A DNA stretch of 64,000 nt from Saccharopolyspora kobensis (GTDB lineage: Bacteria; Actinomycetota; Actinomycetes; Mycobacteriales; Pseudonocardiaceae): NCBI RefSeq assembly GCF_900108315.1, contig NZ_FNVB01000004.1:310001-374000 (forward strand). Reading direction: 5' to 3'. A model generated the notes under the pieces. It saw only the letters and a program-made list of their open reading frames with translations, did not search any database and was not told where the DNA came from. The position numbers were made by a program, and so were the translations under genes. Of the stretch, positions 27,903 through 37,501 are shown in pieces (within the stretch, counting starts at the first letter, position 1; each line of letters begins with the position of its first letter).

Positions 27903-30833
27903 GTGGCAGGCAAGGCCCGCGTACATGAGCTCGCCAAAGAGCTCGGTGTTACCAGCAAGGAAGTACTGACCAAGCTCGCCGAGCAGGGCGAGTACGTCAA
28001 GTCCGCGTCGTCCACCGTGGAGGCCCCGGTGGCCCGCAGGCTGCGCGACGCGTTGAACAAGTCGTCCAAGAAGGGCGGCGACAAGCCCGCTCCGGCGGAC
28101 AAGCCCGCGCGCTCCGACTCGGGCGTGCCGAAGCCGGGCCCGAAGCCCGGCCCGCGCCCCGAGGCGTCCGCGCCGAAGCCGGGCCCCAAGCCCGGCCCGA
28201 AGCCGGGTCCGCGGCAGCCGGAGCCGCAGCAGGTGAAGCCGGAACCGCAGCAGGTCAAGCCCGAGCCGCCGGTCAAGCCCGCGGAGCAGGCGCCGGCCGC
28301 GAAGACCGAGCACAAGCCGGGCCCCAAGCCCGGTCCGAAGCCGGGCCCGAAGCCCCACGGCGAGGCGGACGGTGGCACCGTTCCGCCGCGGCCGAAGGCG
28401 CCCAAGCCCGGTCCGCGCCAGCCGCGCGTCGGCAACAACCCGTTCGGCGTCGGCAGCGGTGCGCCGCAGCAGCGTCCGCCGCGCCCGGGGCCCGGTCCCC
28501 GTCAGGGCGGTGGCCAGGGCGGCCCCGGTCGTCAGGGCGGCGAGCGCCGTCAGGGCGGTGGCCAGGGCGCCGGTTCGGCTCCGGCCCCGGGCGGTGCTCC
28601 GCGCGGTGACGGCGGTTCGCGTCCGAACCCGGGCATGATGCCCCCGCGTCCGAACCCCGGCATGATGCCGCCCCGCCCGCCGCGCAGCGGTGGCGGACCC
28701 GGCGGTGGCCGCGGTGGCGGTCGTGGCGGCCCCGGTGGCGGCGGCGGCCGTCCGGGCGGCGGCGGTGGCGGTCGTCCCGGTGGCGGTGGCGGCGGCTTCC
28801 GCGGCGGCGGTGGCGGCGCGCCCGGTGGCGGTGGCGCCCCGGCAGGCGGCGGCTTCCGCGGTCGTCCCGGCGGCGGTGGCCGTCCGGGCGGACCCGGTGG
28901 CCGCGGTGGCACGGCCGGTGCCTTCGGCCGTCCCGGTGGTCCCGCGAAGCGCGGCCGCAAGTCGAAGCGGCAGAAGCGCCAGGAGTACATGGAGAACATG
29001 CAGGCGCCGTCGGTCGGCGGCGTCCGCCTCCCGCGCGGTGGTGGCGAGACCGTTCGCCTGCGCCGCGGTGCTTCGCTGACCGACTTCGCCGAGAAGATCA
29101 ACGCCAACCCGGCTTCGCTGGTGCAGGCGATGTTCCACCTCGGTGAGATGGTCACCGCGACCCAGTCCGTCTCCGACGAGGTGCTGGAGCTCCTCGGCCA
29201 GGAGATGAACTACAAGGTCGAGATGGTCTCGCCGGAGGACGAGGACCGGGAGCTGCTGGAGTCGTTCGACATCAGCTACGGCGACCCGAACAGCTCCGAG
29301 GAGGAGCTGCAGGCGCGTCCGCCGGTGGTGACCGTGATGGGTCACGTCGACCACGGTAAGACGCGACTGCTCGACACCATCCGGAAGGCGAACGTGCAGG
29401 CCGGTGAGGCGGGTGGCATCACCCAGCACATCGGCGCCTACCAGGTCGTCACCGAGCTGGAGGGCAACGAGCGCCCGATCACCTTCATCGACACCCCGGG
29501 TCACGAGGCGTTCACCGCCATGCGTGCCCGCGGTGCGAAGTCGACGGACATCGCCGTGCTGGTGGTCGCCGCCGACGACGGCGTCATGCCGCAGACGGTG
29601 GAGGCGATCAACCACGCCCAGGCGGCCGGTGTGCCGATCGTGGTCGCGGTCAACAAGATCGACGTCGAGGGTGCGAACCCGGCGAAGATCCGCCAGCAGC
29701 TGACCGAGTACAACCTGGTCGCCGAGGAGTACGGCGGCGAGACCATGTTCGTCGACATCTCGGCGAAGCAGGGCACCAACATCGACAGCCTGCTCGAGGC
29801 GATCCTGCTGACCGCGGACGCCACGCTGGACCTGCGGGCCAACCGCAACATGCCGGCGCAGGGCGTGGCGATCGAGGCCCACCTGGACCGCGGTCGCGGC
29901 CCGGTGGCCACGGTGCTGGTGCAGCGAGGCACGCTCCGCGTCGGAGACTCGGTGGTCGCCGGGGACGCCTACGGCCGCGTCCGCCGGATGATCAACGAGA
30001 ACGACGAGGACGTCCCCGTGGCGCTGCCGTCGCGGCCGGTGCAGGTCATCGGTTTCACGTCGGTGCCGGGTGCGGGTGACACCTTCCTGGTGGTCGACGA
30101 GGACCGGGTGGCGCGGCAGATCGCCGACCGCCGCGGGGCTCGCATCCGCGAGGCCCAGAACGCGGCCAAGCGCAAGCGCGTCAGCCTCGAGGACCTGGAC
30201 AAGGTGCTCAAGGAGACCAACCAGCTGAACCTGATCATCAAGGGTGACAACTCGGGTACCGTCGAGGCGCTCGAAGAGTCCCTGATGAAGATCGAGGTCG
30301 GCGACGAGGTCGAGCTGCGGGTCATCCACCGCGGCGTCGGTGGCATCAACGAGTCCGACATCAACCTCGCCACCGCGGAGAACACCATCGTCCTGGGCTT
30401 CAACGTCCGGGCCGAGGGCAAGGCGGCCGAGGTCGCCAACCGCGAGGGCGTGGAGATCCGGTACTACTCGGTGATCTACCGGGCCATCGAGGACATCGAG
30501 CAGGCGCTCAAGGGCATGCTCAAGCCCGAGTACGAAGAGGTCGAGCTCGGCAAGGCAGAGGTCCGCGAGGTCTTCAAGTCCTCCAAGGTCGGCACCATCG
30601 CGGGTTGCATGGTCACCGAGGGCGTCATCAAGCGCAACGCCAAGGCACGTCTCCTGCGCGACAGCGTGGTGGTCGCCGAGAACCTCAGCGTCAACTCGCT
30701 GAAGCGGTTCAAGGACGACGCCACGGAGGTCCGCGAGGGCTTCGAGTGCGGTCTGACCCTGGGGTCGTACAGCGACATCAAGGTCGGCGACATCATCGAG
30801 CCCTACGAGATGCGCGAGAAGCCGCGCGACTGA
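27903..30833 (+). CDS. infB: Translation initiation factor IF-2
   Basis: The 976-residue protein has the IF2N domain at the start ([20 protein letters not shown]). A long disordered region follows (about 60-370) of KPGPKPGP repeats then Arg/Gly-rich stretches. The GTPase has GHVDHGKT at about residue 480, DTPGHEAF, and NKID, followed by domains II-IV. It brings fMet-tRNA to the 30S subunit. The GTG at 27903 follows AGGAG. The repetitive N-terminus is long, as in other actinobacteria. Confidence 0.98.
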   Translation: MAGKARVHELAKELGVTSKEVLTKLAEQGEYVKSASSTVEAPVARRLRDALNKSSKKGGDKPAPADKPARSDSGVPKPGPKPGPRPEASAPKPGPKPGPKPGPRQPEPQQVKPEPQQVKPEPPVKPAEQAPAAKTEHKPGPKPGPKPGPKPHGEADGGTVPPRPKAPKPGPRQPRVGNNPFGVGSGAPQQRPPRPGPGPRQGGGQGGPGRQGGERRQGGGQGAGSAPAPGGAPRGDGGSRPNPGMMPPRPNPGMMPPRPPRSGGGPGGGRGGGRGGPGGGGGRPGGGGGGRPGGGGGGFRGGGGGAPGGGGAPAGGGFRGRPGGGGRPGGPGGRGGTAGAFGRPGGPAKRGRKSKRQKRQEYMENMQAPSVGGVRLPRGGGETVRLRRGASLTDFAEKINANPASLVQAMFHLGEMVTATQSVSDEVLELLGQEMNYKVEMVSPEDEDRELLESFDISYGDPNSSEEELQARPPVVTVMGHVDHGKTRLLDTIRKANVQAGEAGGITQHIGAYQVVTELEGNERPITFIDTPGHEAFTAMRARGAKSTDIAVLVVAADDGVMPQTVEAINHAQAAGVPIVVAVNKIDVEGANPAKIRQQLTEYNLVAEEYGGETMFVDISAKQGTNIDSLLEAILLTADATLDLRANRNMPAQGVAIEAHLDRGRGPVATVLVQRGTLRVGDSVVAGDAYGRVRRMINENDEDVPVALPSRPVQVIGFTSVPGAGDTFLVVDEDRVARQIADRRGARIREAQNAAKRKRVSLEDLDKVLKETNQLNLIIKGDNSGTVEALEESLMKIEVGDEVELRVIHRGVGGINESDINLATAENTIVLGFNVRAEGKAAEVANREGVEIRYYSVIYRAIEDIEQALKGMLKPEYEEVELGKAEVREVFKSSKVGTIAGCMVTEGVIKRNAKARLLRDSVVVAENLSVNSLKRFKDDATEVREGFECGLTLGSYSDIKVGDIIEPYEMREKPRD

Positions 30834-30842
30834 GTCGCAGTG

Positions 30843-30875
30843 CGCAGGGGGTCGTCGGACTGACGGCCCCCTGCG
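30843..30875 (+). terminator. Hairpin between infB and ylxP
   Basis: CGCAGGGGGTCGTC (30843-30856) pairs with GACGGCCCCCTGCG (30862-30875) over 14 bp with one G-U pair and a 5-base loop, GGACT. It is 10 bases after the infB stop. No U-tract follows, so it may terminate weakly or protect the infB 3' end. Confidence 0.6.
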
Positions 30876-30894
30876 TTCGCGGTTTGGGGGACCC

Positions 30895-31188
30895 ATGTAC
30901 GTCGGTGTGCTCGAAGTGGACGTGCTCCTCGGCGACGTGCACTCGCTGAAGCAGAAGCGCGCCGTGGTCCGGCCGGTGGTGGCCGAGCTGCGGCGGCGCT
31001 TCGAGGTCGCGGTGTCCGAGGCGGGCAACCAGGATCTGTACCGCCGCGCGCTGATCGGCGTCGCGGTGGTCTCCGGCGACGCTTCGCACGCGCGCGAGGT
31101 GCTGGACGCGTGCGAGCGGCTCGTCGCCGCACGCCCGGAACTGGAGCTGCTCTCGGCCCGCCAGCGCATGCTCGGACCAGAGGACTGA
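30895..31188 (+). CDS. ylxP: DUF503 family protein YlxP
   Basis: The 97-residue protein begins MYVGVLEVDVLLGDVHSLKQ and has KQKRAVVRPVVAELRRRFEV, the DUF503 pattern. Its place between infB and rbfA is conserved across many bacteria, which implies a role near ribosome assembly, but no activity is established. The start ATG lies 20 bases after the infB hairpin. Confidence 0.9.
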   Translation: MYVGVLEVDVLLGDVHSLKQKRAVVRPVVAELRRRFEVAVSEAGNQDLYRRALIGVAVVSGDASHAREVLDACERLVAARPELELLSARQRMLGPED

Positions 31189-31299
31189 GCGGTTCCGCGG
31201 CCTGCGGGTCGTGGAACCTCTGCGCCCGCCCGATCGCGGGTGTCAACGGCGGCCCGGGCCGCTTCAACTGAACTGAACTTTTCTCGAAGGAGGTGCGCC

Positions 31300-31800
31300 G
31301 TGGCTGATGCTCCGCGCGCCCGCAGGCTCGCCAAGCGGATCGCCCAGATCGTCGCGTCCGGGCTGGAGCACGAGGTCAAGGACCCGCGGCTGGCGATGGT
31401 GACCATCACCGACGCCAGGGTCACCCCGGACCTGCGGGATGCCACTGTCTACTACACGGTCTTCGGTGACGACGCGGACTACGCCTCGACCGCCGCCGCG
31501 CTGTCCAGCGCGACGGGGGTGCTGCGCTCCCGCGTCGGCCAGCAGACCGGCGTGCGCTTCACGCCCACGCTGACGTTCGTCGCGGACACCGTGCCGGACA
31601 ACGCGCGGCGGATGGAGGAGCTGCTCGCCAAGGCCAAGGAGGCCGACGCGGAGGTGGCCCGGCTGGCGTCCGGCGCGGCGCACGCCGGTGACGCCGATCC
31701 GTACCGGACCAGCACCGACGATGACGAGGCCGACACCGACGGTGCGGAATCGGAGTCGTTTTCCGACGCCGATGTGCGGCGTGGGCCACAGAGTGGTTGA
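31300..31800 (+). CDS. rbfA: Ribosome-binding factor A
   Basis: The 166-residue protein has the RbfA KH-like fold: [40 protein letters not shown] and [20 protein letters not shown]. It helps mature the 16S 5' end at low temperature. An acidic tail of about 40 residues is added. The GTG at 31300 has AAGGAGG 6 bases upstream. It is followed by the DHH gene. Confidence 0.95.
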   Translation: MADAPRARRLAKRIAQIVASGLEHEVKDPRLAMVTITDARVTPDLRDATVYYTVFGDDADYASTAAALSSATGVLRSRVGQQTGVRFTPTLTFVADTVPDNARRMEELLAKAKEADAEVARLASGAAHAGDADPYRTSTDDDEADTDGAESESFSDADVRRGPQSG

Positions 31801-31871
31801 GTCGCAGCGCAGCATCAGGTGCGTTGTGCACGGGCGGTCGCAGCGGCCGCCCATGCCGTGGAGGTGAACCT

Positions 31872-32912
31872 GTGCGCGGGCAACCCGAAGCAGACGACCG
31901 GTCCGGAGTCGCGGCGGATCCCGTCGCACCGGCTGTGGTGGCGGCCGCCCGCAAGCTGGCCGACGCCACGGACGTGACGCTGTTCGGGCACGTGAACCCG
32001 GACGCGGATGCGCTCGGCAGCGCGCTCGCGCTGGGCCGGGCGCTGCGGCGACGGGGCTGCACCGTCCGCGTGTCGTTCGGCACGCCGGACCTGCCGCCGG
32101 CCTCGCTGCGCGACCTGGACGGCGACGGCCTCGTGGTGCCCGTCGACGAGGTTCCCGCCGCGCCGCCCACCCTGGTGGTGTGCGACACCGGCAGCCTGCA
32201 GCGGCTCGGCCGGTTGGCCGACCGGGTCGCCGGGACCATCGAGGCCGGTGGCGATGTCATCGTCATCGACCACCACGTCTCGAACACGCGCTACGGCACG
32301 CTGCACGTGGTCGACGAGCACGCCGAGGCGACCGTGATGATCGTGCTGCGGCTGCTCGACGAGCTGGGCGCGGAGCTGGACCTGCCGATCGCGCGGTGCC
32401 TGTACGCGGGGCTGGTCACCGACACCCGCTCCTTCCGGCACGCCAGCGCGCGGACCCACGAGGTGGCGGCGCGGCTGCTGCGCGCCGGGGTGGATCCGGA
32501 GGCGACCACGCGACCGCTGCTCGACACCCACCCGTTCGGCTGGATGGGCATGCTGGCCGGTGTGCTCGGAGCCGCTGAGCTGGAGCCCTCAGCCGCGCGC
32601 GGGCTCGGGTTCGTGCACGCCACAGTTCGGCTGGCCGACTCCGACGGGCTGCGGAGCGAGGAGCTCGACAGCGTCATCGACGTTCTGCGCACGACCAGCG
32701 AGGCCGAGGTGACCGCGGTGCTGAAGGAGATGGCGCCGCAGACGTGGTCGGTGTCGCTGCGCGCGGACAGCCGCTTGGACGTCGGCCACGCGGCGGCGGC
32801 CTGCGGCGGTGGCGGTCACCGCCTGGCCTCGGGTTTCACGGCGCAGGGCAAGCCGGAGGACATCATCGAGTCCATCCGCAAGGCCCTCGACGAAGCCCCG
32901 TTCCTCGGCTGA
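31872..32912 (+). CDS. nrnA: DHH/DHHA1 phosphoesterase (NrnA-like oligoribonuclease / pAp phosphatase)
   Basis: The 346-residue protein has the DHH motifs GHVNPDADALGSALALG, VVCDTGSLQRL and VIDHHVSNTRY, and the DHHA1 end CGGGGHRLASGFTAQG. NrnA-type enzymes degrade short RNAs, and the mycobacterial relative also cleaves pAp and c-di-AMP. It probably uses Mn2+. The GTG at 31872 follows GGAGGTGAACCT. Its neighbours rbfA and dinF match the mycobacterial order. Confidence 0.9.
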   Translation: MRGQPEADDRSGVAADPVAPAVVAAARKLADATDVTLFGHVNPDADALGSALALGRALRRRGCTVRVSFGTPDLPPASLRDLDGDGLVVPVDEVPAAPPTLVVCDTGSLQRLGRLADRVAGTIEAGGDVIVIDHHVSNTRYGTLHVVDEHAEATVMIVLRLLDELGAELDLPIARCLYAGLVTDTRSFRHASARTHEVAARLLRAGVDPEATTRPLLDTHPFGWMGMLAGVLGAAELEPSAARGLGFVHATVRLADSDGLRSEELDSVIDVLRTTSEAEVTAVLKEMAPQTWSVSLRADSRLDVGHAAAACGGGGHRLASGFTAQGKPEDIIESIRKALDEAPFLG

Positions 32913-32931
32913 CCCCGACCTCCCGACCTGC

Positions 32932-33037
32932 GCGATTTCAATGGAAGTCGCGCGAGTCGTCGGCGAGTCGTCCCCCGACACGCCGACGAAGACGCAATTT
33001 CAATTGAAATTGGACGTCTGATTTCAATTGAAATTGC
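32932..33037. repeat. Repeat locus D: partly deleted composite element
   Basis: The right module (32994-33037) is a complete 44-bp copy with one arm mismatch. The left module is reduced to 20 bp, GCGATTTCAATGGAAGTCGC (32932-32951), that still folds on itself. The GC hairpin between them, CGTCGGCGAGTCG (32958-32970) with CGACACGCCGACG (32976-32988), has one mismatch. It lies between the convergent ends of the DHH and CGNR-type genes. Confidence 0.88.
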
Positions 33038-33083
33038 GTGATGTTGAGGGCTCGGCCGGTGCGCCGGGTGTTGGAGGCGTCGG

Positions 33084-33611
33084 TCATTCGCGGCGGCGGG
33101 CGCGGAAGGCCGCGACGTGCATGCGGTTCGCGCAGCGCGGTGAGCAGAAGCGCTTGGCCTGGTTGGTCGAGGTGTCCAGGTAGTAGGTGTCGCAGCCGTC
33201 GGCCTGGCAGCGGCCCCAGCGGTCGGTCCCGTGGTGGACGACGCCCTGCGCGAGGCCCCAGGCCGCCGCTGCCGCGACCTCGTCGACAGCCGGGGCGTCC
33301 GGCCCCGCGACGTGGACGTGCCAGTTCGGGTTGCCGTTGCGGCCGCCGTGGCCGGAGAGCCGCGGGCGCGGCGGATGCGCCGAGAGCAGCGCGTTGATCT
33401 CCGCGAGCACGGTTCGGCCGTCGCCGCCGACCATGGCGTCGAGCGCCCGGCGCAGGCCGTCGGCGACCGTGCGCAGCACCGGCAGGTCCGCTTCGCCGAG
33501 TCGATCGGCCCACCAGGGTTCGTCGTGGACCGCGGCGCGCACCGCGTCGAGGCTGCTCAGATCGGCGTTGGCGATCCGGAGAGCCACGGCGACGTAATCA
33601 GCGTTGTCCAT
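33084..33611 (-). CDS. CGNR zinc-finger transcription-regulator-like protein
   Basis: The 175-residue protein ends with the CGNR zinc finger, RCQADGCDTYYLDTSTNQAK then RFCSPRCANRMHVAAFR (Cys at about 134, 139, 157 and 161). The N-terminal domain is a helical ABATE-like region. Such proteins are presumed stress-responsive regulators. It diverges from dinF across 169 bases and faces repeat locus D. Confidence 0.85.
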   Translation of the reverse strand: MDNADYVAVALRIANADLSSLDAVRAAVHDEPWWADRLGEADLPVLRTVADGLRRALDAMVGGDGRTVLAEINALLSAHPPRPRLSGHGGRNGNPNWHVHVAGPDAPAVDEVAAAAAWGLAQGVVHHGTDRWGRCQADGCDTYYLDTSTNQAKRFCSPRCANRMHVAAFRARRRE

Positions 33612-33780
33612 CTGCGGTCCTTACCGTAGCCTGTGCTGTCAGGGGCGAAACCCTCTTTCGCAGCTTAGCTCGCGCGGATCGGCTGCCGTTCTCGCGCGAC
33701 ATCACCACCCGGCAGGCGTGGCGCGACGGTTTCGCGCGACACCGCCCACCGACCAGAGCAGGCAACGACCTGGAGGAAGT

Positions 33781-35109
33781 GTGTCCGAACCAGGGGAGCG
33801 CATCGCACCGCGCAAGGTGTTCGCGCTCGCTGTTCCGGCGCTCGGCGTGCTCGCCGCCGAGCCGCTGTACGTGCTCGTCGACACCGCGGTGGTCGGCCAC
33901 CTGGGCGCGGTCCCGCTGGCCGGTCTGGCGCTGGGCGGCACGCTGTTCACGCTCATCTCCAGCCAGCTGACGTTCCTGAGCTACGGCACCACGGCGCGCA
34001 CCGCGCGACTGCACGGGGCGGGCCGTCGCAAGGACGCGGTGGCCGAAGGCGTCCAAGCCACCTGGCTGGGCGTCGCCGTCGGCGTCGCGCTCATGCTGCT
34101 GGCCCAGCTGGTGGCGGTCCCGGTCGCCGAGCTGCTCGCCGGGCCGGGGCCGATCGCCGACGCCGCCGCGGTCTGGCTGCGCATCGCGCTGTGCGGCGCT
34201 CCGCTGGTGCTGATCACGATGGCGGGCAACGGCTGGATGCGCGGCGTGCAGGACACCGCTCGCCCGCTGCGGTACGTGCTGATCGGCAACGGCGTGTCGG
34301 CCGTGCTGTGCCCGCTGTTCGTCTACCCCTTCGGCTGGGGGCTGGAGGGTTCGGCGGTCGCGAACCTGGTCGGCCAGACCATCGCCGCATCGCTGTTCAT
34401 CCGGGCGCTCGTCGTGGAGGGCGTGTCGCTGAAGCCGCAGCCGGCTCTGATGCGCGCCCAGCTCGGCCTCGGCCGTGACCTGGTGCTGCGCACGCTGGCC
34501 TTCCAGGTGTGCTTCCTGTCGGCGACGTCGGTGGCGGCCCGTACCGGTGCTGACGCCGCTGCGGCCCACCAGGTCGTCTGGCAGCTCTGGGCGTTCCTGG
34601 CGCTGGTGCTGGACTCGCTGGCGATCGCCGCGCAGTCGCTGGTCGGAGCGGCGCTGGGCGCGGGCTCGGCGTCGCGCGCCCAGGGCATCGCCAGGCAGAT
34701 CACCTGGTACGGCCTGGTGTTCGGGATCGTGCTCGGCGTGCTGTTCGCCGCGCTCGCCGTGCCGCTGCCCTCGGTGTTCACCTCCGACGCCGCCGTGCTG
34801 GCGGAGGTGCCGCACGCCTGGTGGTTCTTCGTCCTCCTGCAGCCGATCGCCGGTGTCGTGTTCGCGCTCGACGGCGTCTTCCTCGGCGCCGGGGACGCGG
34901 CCTACCTGCGCACCGCGACGCTGCTGAGCGCCTTCATCGGCTACCTGCCGCTGATCTGGCTGTCGCTGGCCTTCGACTGGGGGCTCGCGGGCATCTGGAC
35001 CGGCCTGTCGATGTTCATGGTCCTGCGCCTGGTGACGCTGCTGCTGCGCGCCCGCTCCGGCCGCTGGGCGGTCACCGGGGCGACCAGGACGCAGCCCACC
35101 ACGGCGTGA
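33781..35109 (+). CDS. dinF: MATE-family efflux transporter (DinF-like)
   Basis: The 442-residue membrane protein has 12 predicted spans in two MATE repeats, with FALAVPALGVLAAEPLYVLV and DTAVVGHLG at the start and the second-repeat GADAAAAHQVVWQLWAFL. MATE proteins exchange cations for drugs or oxidised substrates. The GTG at 33781 follows TGGAGGAA. The order rbfA-DHH-dinF is the same as in M. tuberculosis. Confidence 0.92.
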   Translation: MSEPGERIAPRKVFALAVPALGVLAAEPLYVLVDTAVVGHLGAVPLAGLALGGTLFTLISSQLTFLSYGTTARTARLHGAGRRKDAVAEGVQATWLGVAVGVALMLLAQLVAVPVAELLAGPGPIADAAAVWLRIALCGAPLVLITMAGNGWMRGVQDTARPLRYVLIGNGVSAVLCPLFVYPFGWGLEGSAVANLVGQTIAASLFIRALVVEGVSLKPQPALMRAQLGLGRDLVLRTLAFQVCFLSATSVAARTGADAAAAHQVVWQLWAFLALVLDSLAIAAQSLVGAALGAGSASRAQGIARQITWYGLVFGIVLGVLFAALAVPLPSVFTSDAAVLAEVPHAWWFFVLLQPIAGVVFALDGVFLGAGDAAYLRTATLLSAFIGYLPLIWLSLAFDWGLAGIWTGLSMFMVLRLVTLLLRARSGRWAVTGATRTQPTTA

Positions 35110-35118
35110 GCCGCCGCC

Positions 35119-35619
35119 TCACTGCTGCCAGAACCAGTCCTGCTCGCGGACCTGGCGGAAGGCCTCGCGGCGGGTTTGCGGGTCGAGGCGCTGGATGTAG
35201 ACCTTGCCGTCGAGGTGGTCGGTCTCGTGCTGGAGGCAGCGCGCCATCAGGCCGCTGCCCGAGACGGTGACCGGCTCGTTGTCGGCGTCGACGCCGCGCA
35301 CCACCGCGTGCTGGGCGCGGCGGGTGTCGAATCCGAGGCCGGGCAGCGACAGGCAGGCCTCGTAGCCGTCCTGCGTCTTCTCGGAGAGTTCCACCAGCTC
35401 CGGGTTGATCACGTAGCCGATCTCGCCGTCCACGTTGTAGCTGAACGCCCGCACGCCGATGCCGATCTGCGGCGCGGCCACCCCGGCGTGACCGGGCGCG
35501 TCGACGGTGTCCAGCAGGTCCGCCACGATGGTGCGCAGCCGCTGGTCGAACTCCGTGACCGGCTCGGCCGCCATGCGCAGGATCGGATCGCCGAATCGCC
35601 GGATCTGTCGGAACGCCAC
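35119..35619 (-). CDS. def: Peptide deformylase
   Basis: The 166-residue protein has the three PDF motifs: GVAAPQIG (about 46-53), EACLSLPG (about 87-94, Cys ligand) and HETDHLDG (about 131-138, two His ligands and catalytic Glu). It removes the formyl group of nascent proteins. Motif 2 reads EACLS rather than the usual EGCLS. The GTG at 35619 follows AGGAGG. The gene converges on dinF and diverges from truB. Confidence 0.93.
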   Translation of the reverse strand: MAFRQIRRFGDPILRMAAEPVTEFDQRLRTIVADLLDTVDAPGHAGVAAPQIGIGVRAFSYNVDGEIGYVINPELVELSEKTQDGYEACLSLPGLGFDTRRAQHAVVRGVDADNEPVTVSGSGLMARCLQHETDHLDGKVYIQRLDPQTRREAFRQVREQDWFWQQ

Positions 35620-35718
35620 GTCAACCTCCTAGTCCGGGATCAAGCCTAGATCGTCGCGCCCGCGCTCGTCCGACCCCTCGCGGTGATCGTCGCGCGAGGT
35701 CGGGAATGATGGTGCGTC

Positions 35719-36627
35719 GTGTCCGAGCACTCCCGAAAAGCACGCCCCACCGTTCCGCCCGGCCTGCTCGTGGTCGACAAGCCGGCGGGGATGACCTCGC
35801 ACGACGTCGTCTCGCGGGTCCGCCGCATCATGGGCACCCGCAAGGTCGGCCACGCCGGGACCCTGGACCCGATGGCCACCGGCGTGCTGGTGCTGGGCCT
35901 GGAGCGGGCCACCAAGCTGCTCGGCCACCTCGCCCTGGACACCAAGTCCTACCTGGCCACCATCCGGCTGGGCGCGACGACCAGCACCGACGACGCCGAG
36001 GGCGAAGTGCTGTCCGAAGTGGACGCCTCCGCCGTCGACGAGTCGGCGGTCCGCGCCGGGATCGCCGAGCTCACCGGCGAGATCGAGCAGGTGCCCAGCG
36101 CGGTCAGCGCGGTGAAGATCAACGGGCGCCGGGCCTACGAGCTGGTGCGCAGCGGCGAGGAGGTCGAGCTGGCGGCGCGGCCGGTGACCGTTTCCCGCTT
36201 CGACGTGCTCGGCTTGCGCCGCACCGAGCGCACCACCGAGCTCGACGTGCTGGTCGAGTGCTCGTCCGGCACCTACGTGCGGGCGCTGGCCCGCGACCTG
36301 GGCGCCGGCCTCGGCGTCGGCGGTCACCTGGGCGAGCTCCGCCGCACCCGGGTCGGCCCGTTCGGGCTGGCCACCGCGCGGACCCTGGAGCAGCTGGAGG
36401 CGGAGCCGGGGCTGTCGATGGGCCTCGACGAGGCGGTGGCGACGGCCTTCCCGCGCCGCGACGTCGACGCCACCCTCGCCCGCGCCCTCTCGCACGGCCA
36501 GCTGGTGCCCGCCGCGGGCGTCGAGGGCACCTACGGGATGTTCGACCCGGACGGCCGCGCGGTGGCGCTGGTCCGCGACCGCGGCCGGACCGCCAAGCCG
36601 GTGCTGGTGATCATCCCGGCGAATTGA
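35719..36627 (+). CDS. truB: tRNA pseudouridine-55 synthase TruB
   Basis: The 302-residue protein has LVVDKPAGMTSHDVVSRVRR, the catalytic-Asp motif KVGHAGTLDPMATGVL (Asp at about 50) and SAVKINGRRAYELVRSGEEV. It makes Psi55 in the T loop of tRNAs. A C-terminal domain of about 60 residues is typical of actinobacterial TruB. The start is the GTG at 35719. Confidence 0.96.
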   Translation: MSEHSRKARPTVPPGLLVVDKPAGMTSHDVVSRVRRIMGTRKVGHAGTLDPMATGVLVLGLERATKLLGHLALDTKSYLATIRLGATTSTDDAEGEVLSEVDASAVDESAVRAGIAELTGEIEQVPSAVSAVKINGRRAYELVRSGEEVELAARPVTVSRFDVLGLRRTERTTELDVLVECSSGTYVRALARDLGAGLGVGGHLGELRRTRVGPFGLATARTLEQLEAEPGLSMGLDEAVATAFPRRDVDATLARALSHGQLVPAAGVEGTYGMFDPDGRAVALVRDRGRTAKPVLVIIPAN

Positions 36628-36744
36628 CCGGAATCCCTTGATTCGCACGTATTTTCGGTGACCCGCGCCACACTTCTGGAACTTGCGACGGTCCGAGCCG
36701 TCCCACGACCGAGTCCGAACGAACGACGAGGGAGTGGTAGCAGC

Positions 36745-37374
36745 ATGCGCAAGCGAGTAGTCGGGGCGACCGTCGTGCTGGCGGCGGGTTTGGCGCTGAG
36801 CGGATGCGCGGCGGGCTCGGGGCAGTCGCCCGCGAGCCCGGAACCGCAGATCAACGGGCAGTCGGTCGAGGCGGGCGAGCAGGCCACGACCGGCGAGCAG
36901 ACCGAGGACTCGGGCGACAACGGGCGCTCGGACGAGGACCGGCCCTGCACCGGGCGGGACCTCACCGCGCAGTACCAGTCCGGGGAGGCGAGCCCGACGG
37001 GCGGCGAGGGAACGCTGCTGGTGACGAAGAAGGACGCGAGCGACCCCTGCGTGCTGGACCGGTACCCGGACCTCCGGGTGCTCGACGAGAACGGCCGGCC
37101 GCTGGCGACGACCGTCCAGCACACCCTCGAACCCGCACCGTCCCGCGTGCCGATGCCGGGCCCGGCATACGACCAGGCGGTCCTGTCGCTGAAGTGGACC
37201 GCTGCGGAGGGCTGCGGGTCGATCCCGAGCGAGCTCGCGCTGAACCTGGTCGGCTCGGACGACTGGGCCGACGCGGTGCAGGTCGCGGTGAACACCGGTG
37301 AGCAGGACGTGCTCGGTTCGCTCTGCGCCGGTTCCACCGTGGACATCTCGGCCTTCGGCGCAGGCGTCAGCTGA
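36745..37374 (+). CDS. DUF4232-like secreted lipoprotein
   Basis: The 209-residue protein has a signal with lipobox LALSGC at residues about 18-23. A Gln/Gly-rich linker (about 30-70) is followed by a domain starting with CTGRDLTAQYQSGEASPTGG and having paired cysteines, as in DUF4232 proteins. The function is unknown; these are common actinobacterial envelope lipoproteins. It follows truB by 117 bases; a strong hairpin comes 9 bases after the stop. Confidence 0.8.
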   Translation: MRKRVVGATVVLAAGLALSGCAAGSGQSPASPEPQINGQSVEAGEQATTGEQTEDSGDNGRSDEDRPCTGRDLTAQYQSGEASPTGGEGTLLVTKKDASDPCVLDRYPDLRVLDENGRPLATTVQHTLEPAPSRVPMPGPAYDQAVLSLKWTAAEGCGSIPSELALNLVGSDDWADAVQVAVNTGEQDVLGSLCAGSTVDISAFGAGVS

Positions 37375-37382
37375 CCGCCCGG

Positions 37383-37430
37383 GGTCGTGAGTGCGCAACG
37401 GTGTTCCGACACGCTTTCGCACTCACGACC
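37383..37430. terminator. Hairpin after the DUF4232 lipoprotein gene
   Basis: GGTCGTGAGTGCG (37383-37395) pairs perfectly with CGCACTCACGACC (37418-37430) over 13 bp, with a 22-base loop. A second small stem, CGTGCTG/CAGCACG, follows at about 37432-37452. The CGTGAGTGC word recurs in hairpins at 6165 and 47410. Confidence 0.65.
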
Positions 37431-37487
37431 TCGTGCTGTGAGTCGCAGCACGGGCCATGGCTTCCCAACGTTCTCCCGGTGGCGCAG

Positions 37488-37493
37488 TAGGCT
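37488..37493 (+). promoter_or_regulatory. -10 element of a leaderless ribF promoter
   Basis: TAGGCT is 8 bases before the GTG at 37502, as expected for a leaderless transcript. No SD precedes that GTG. No clear -35 is seen. Confidence 0.5.
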
Positions 37494-37501
37494 GCGTGGT
37501 C

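Noticed and set aside
27741..31445. 1234-codon minus-strand open frame opposite infB
   Set aside because: It mirrors the repetitive infB N-terminus and rbfA; the composition is that of a shadow frame, and infB is certain.
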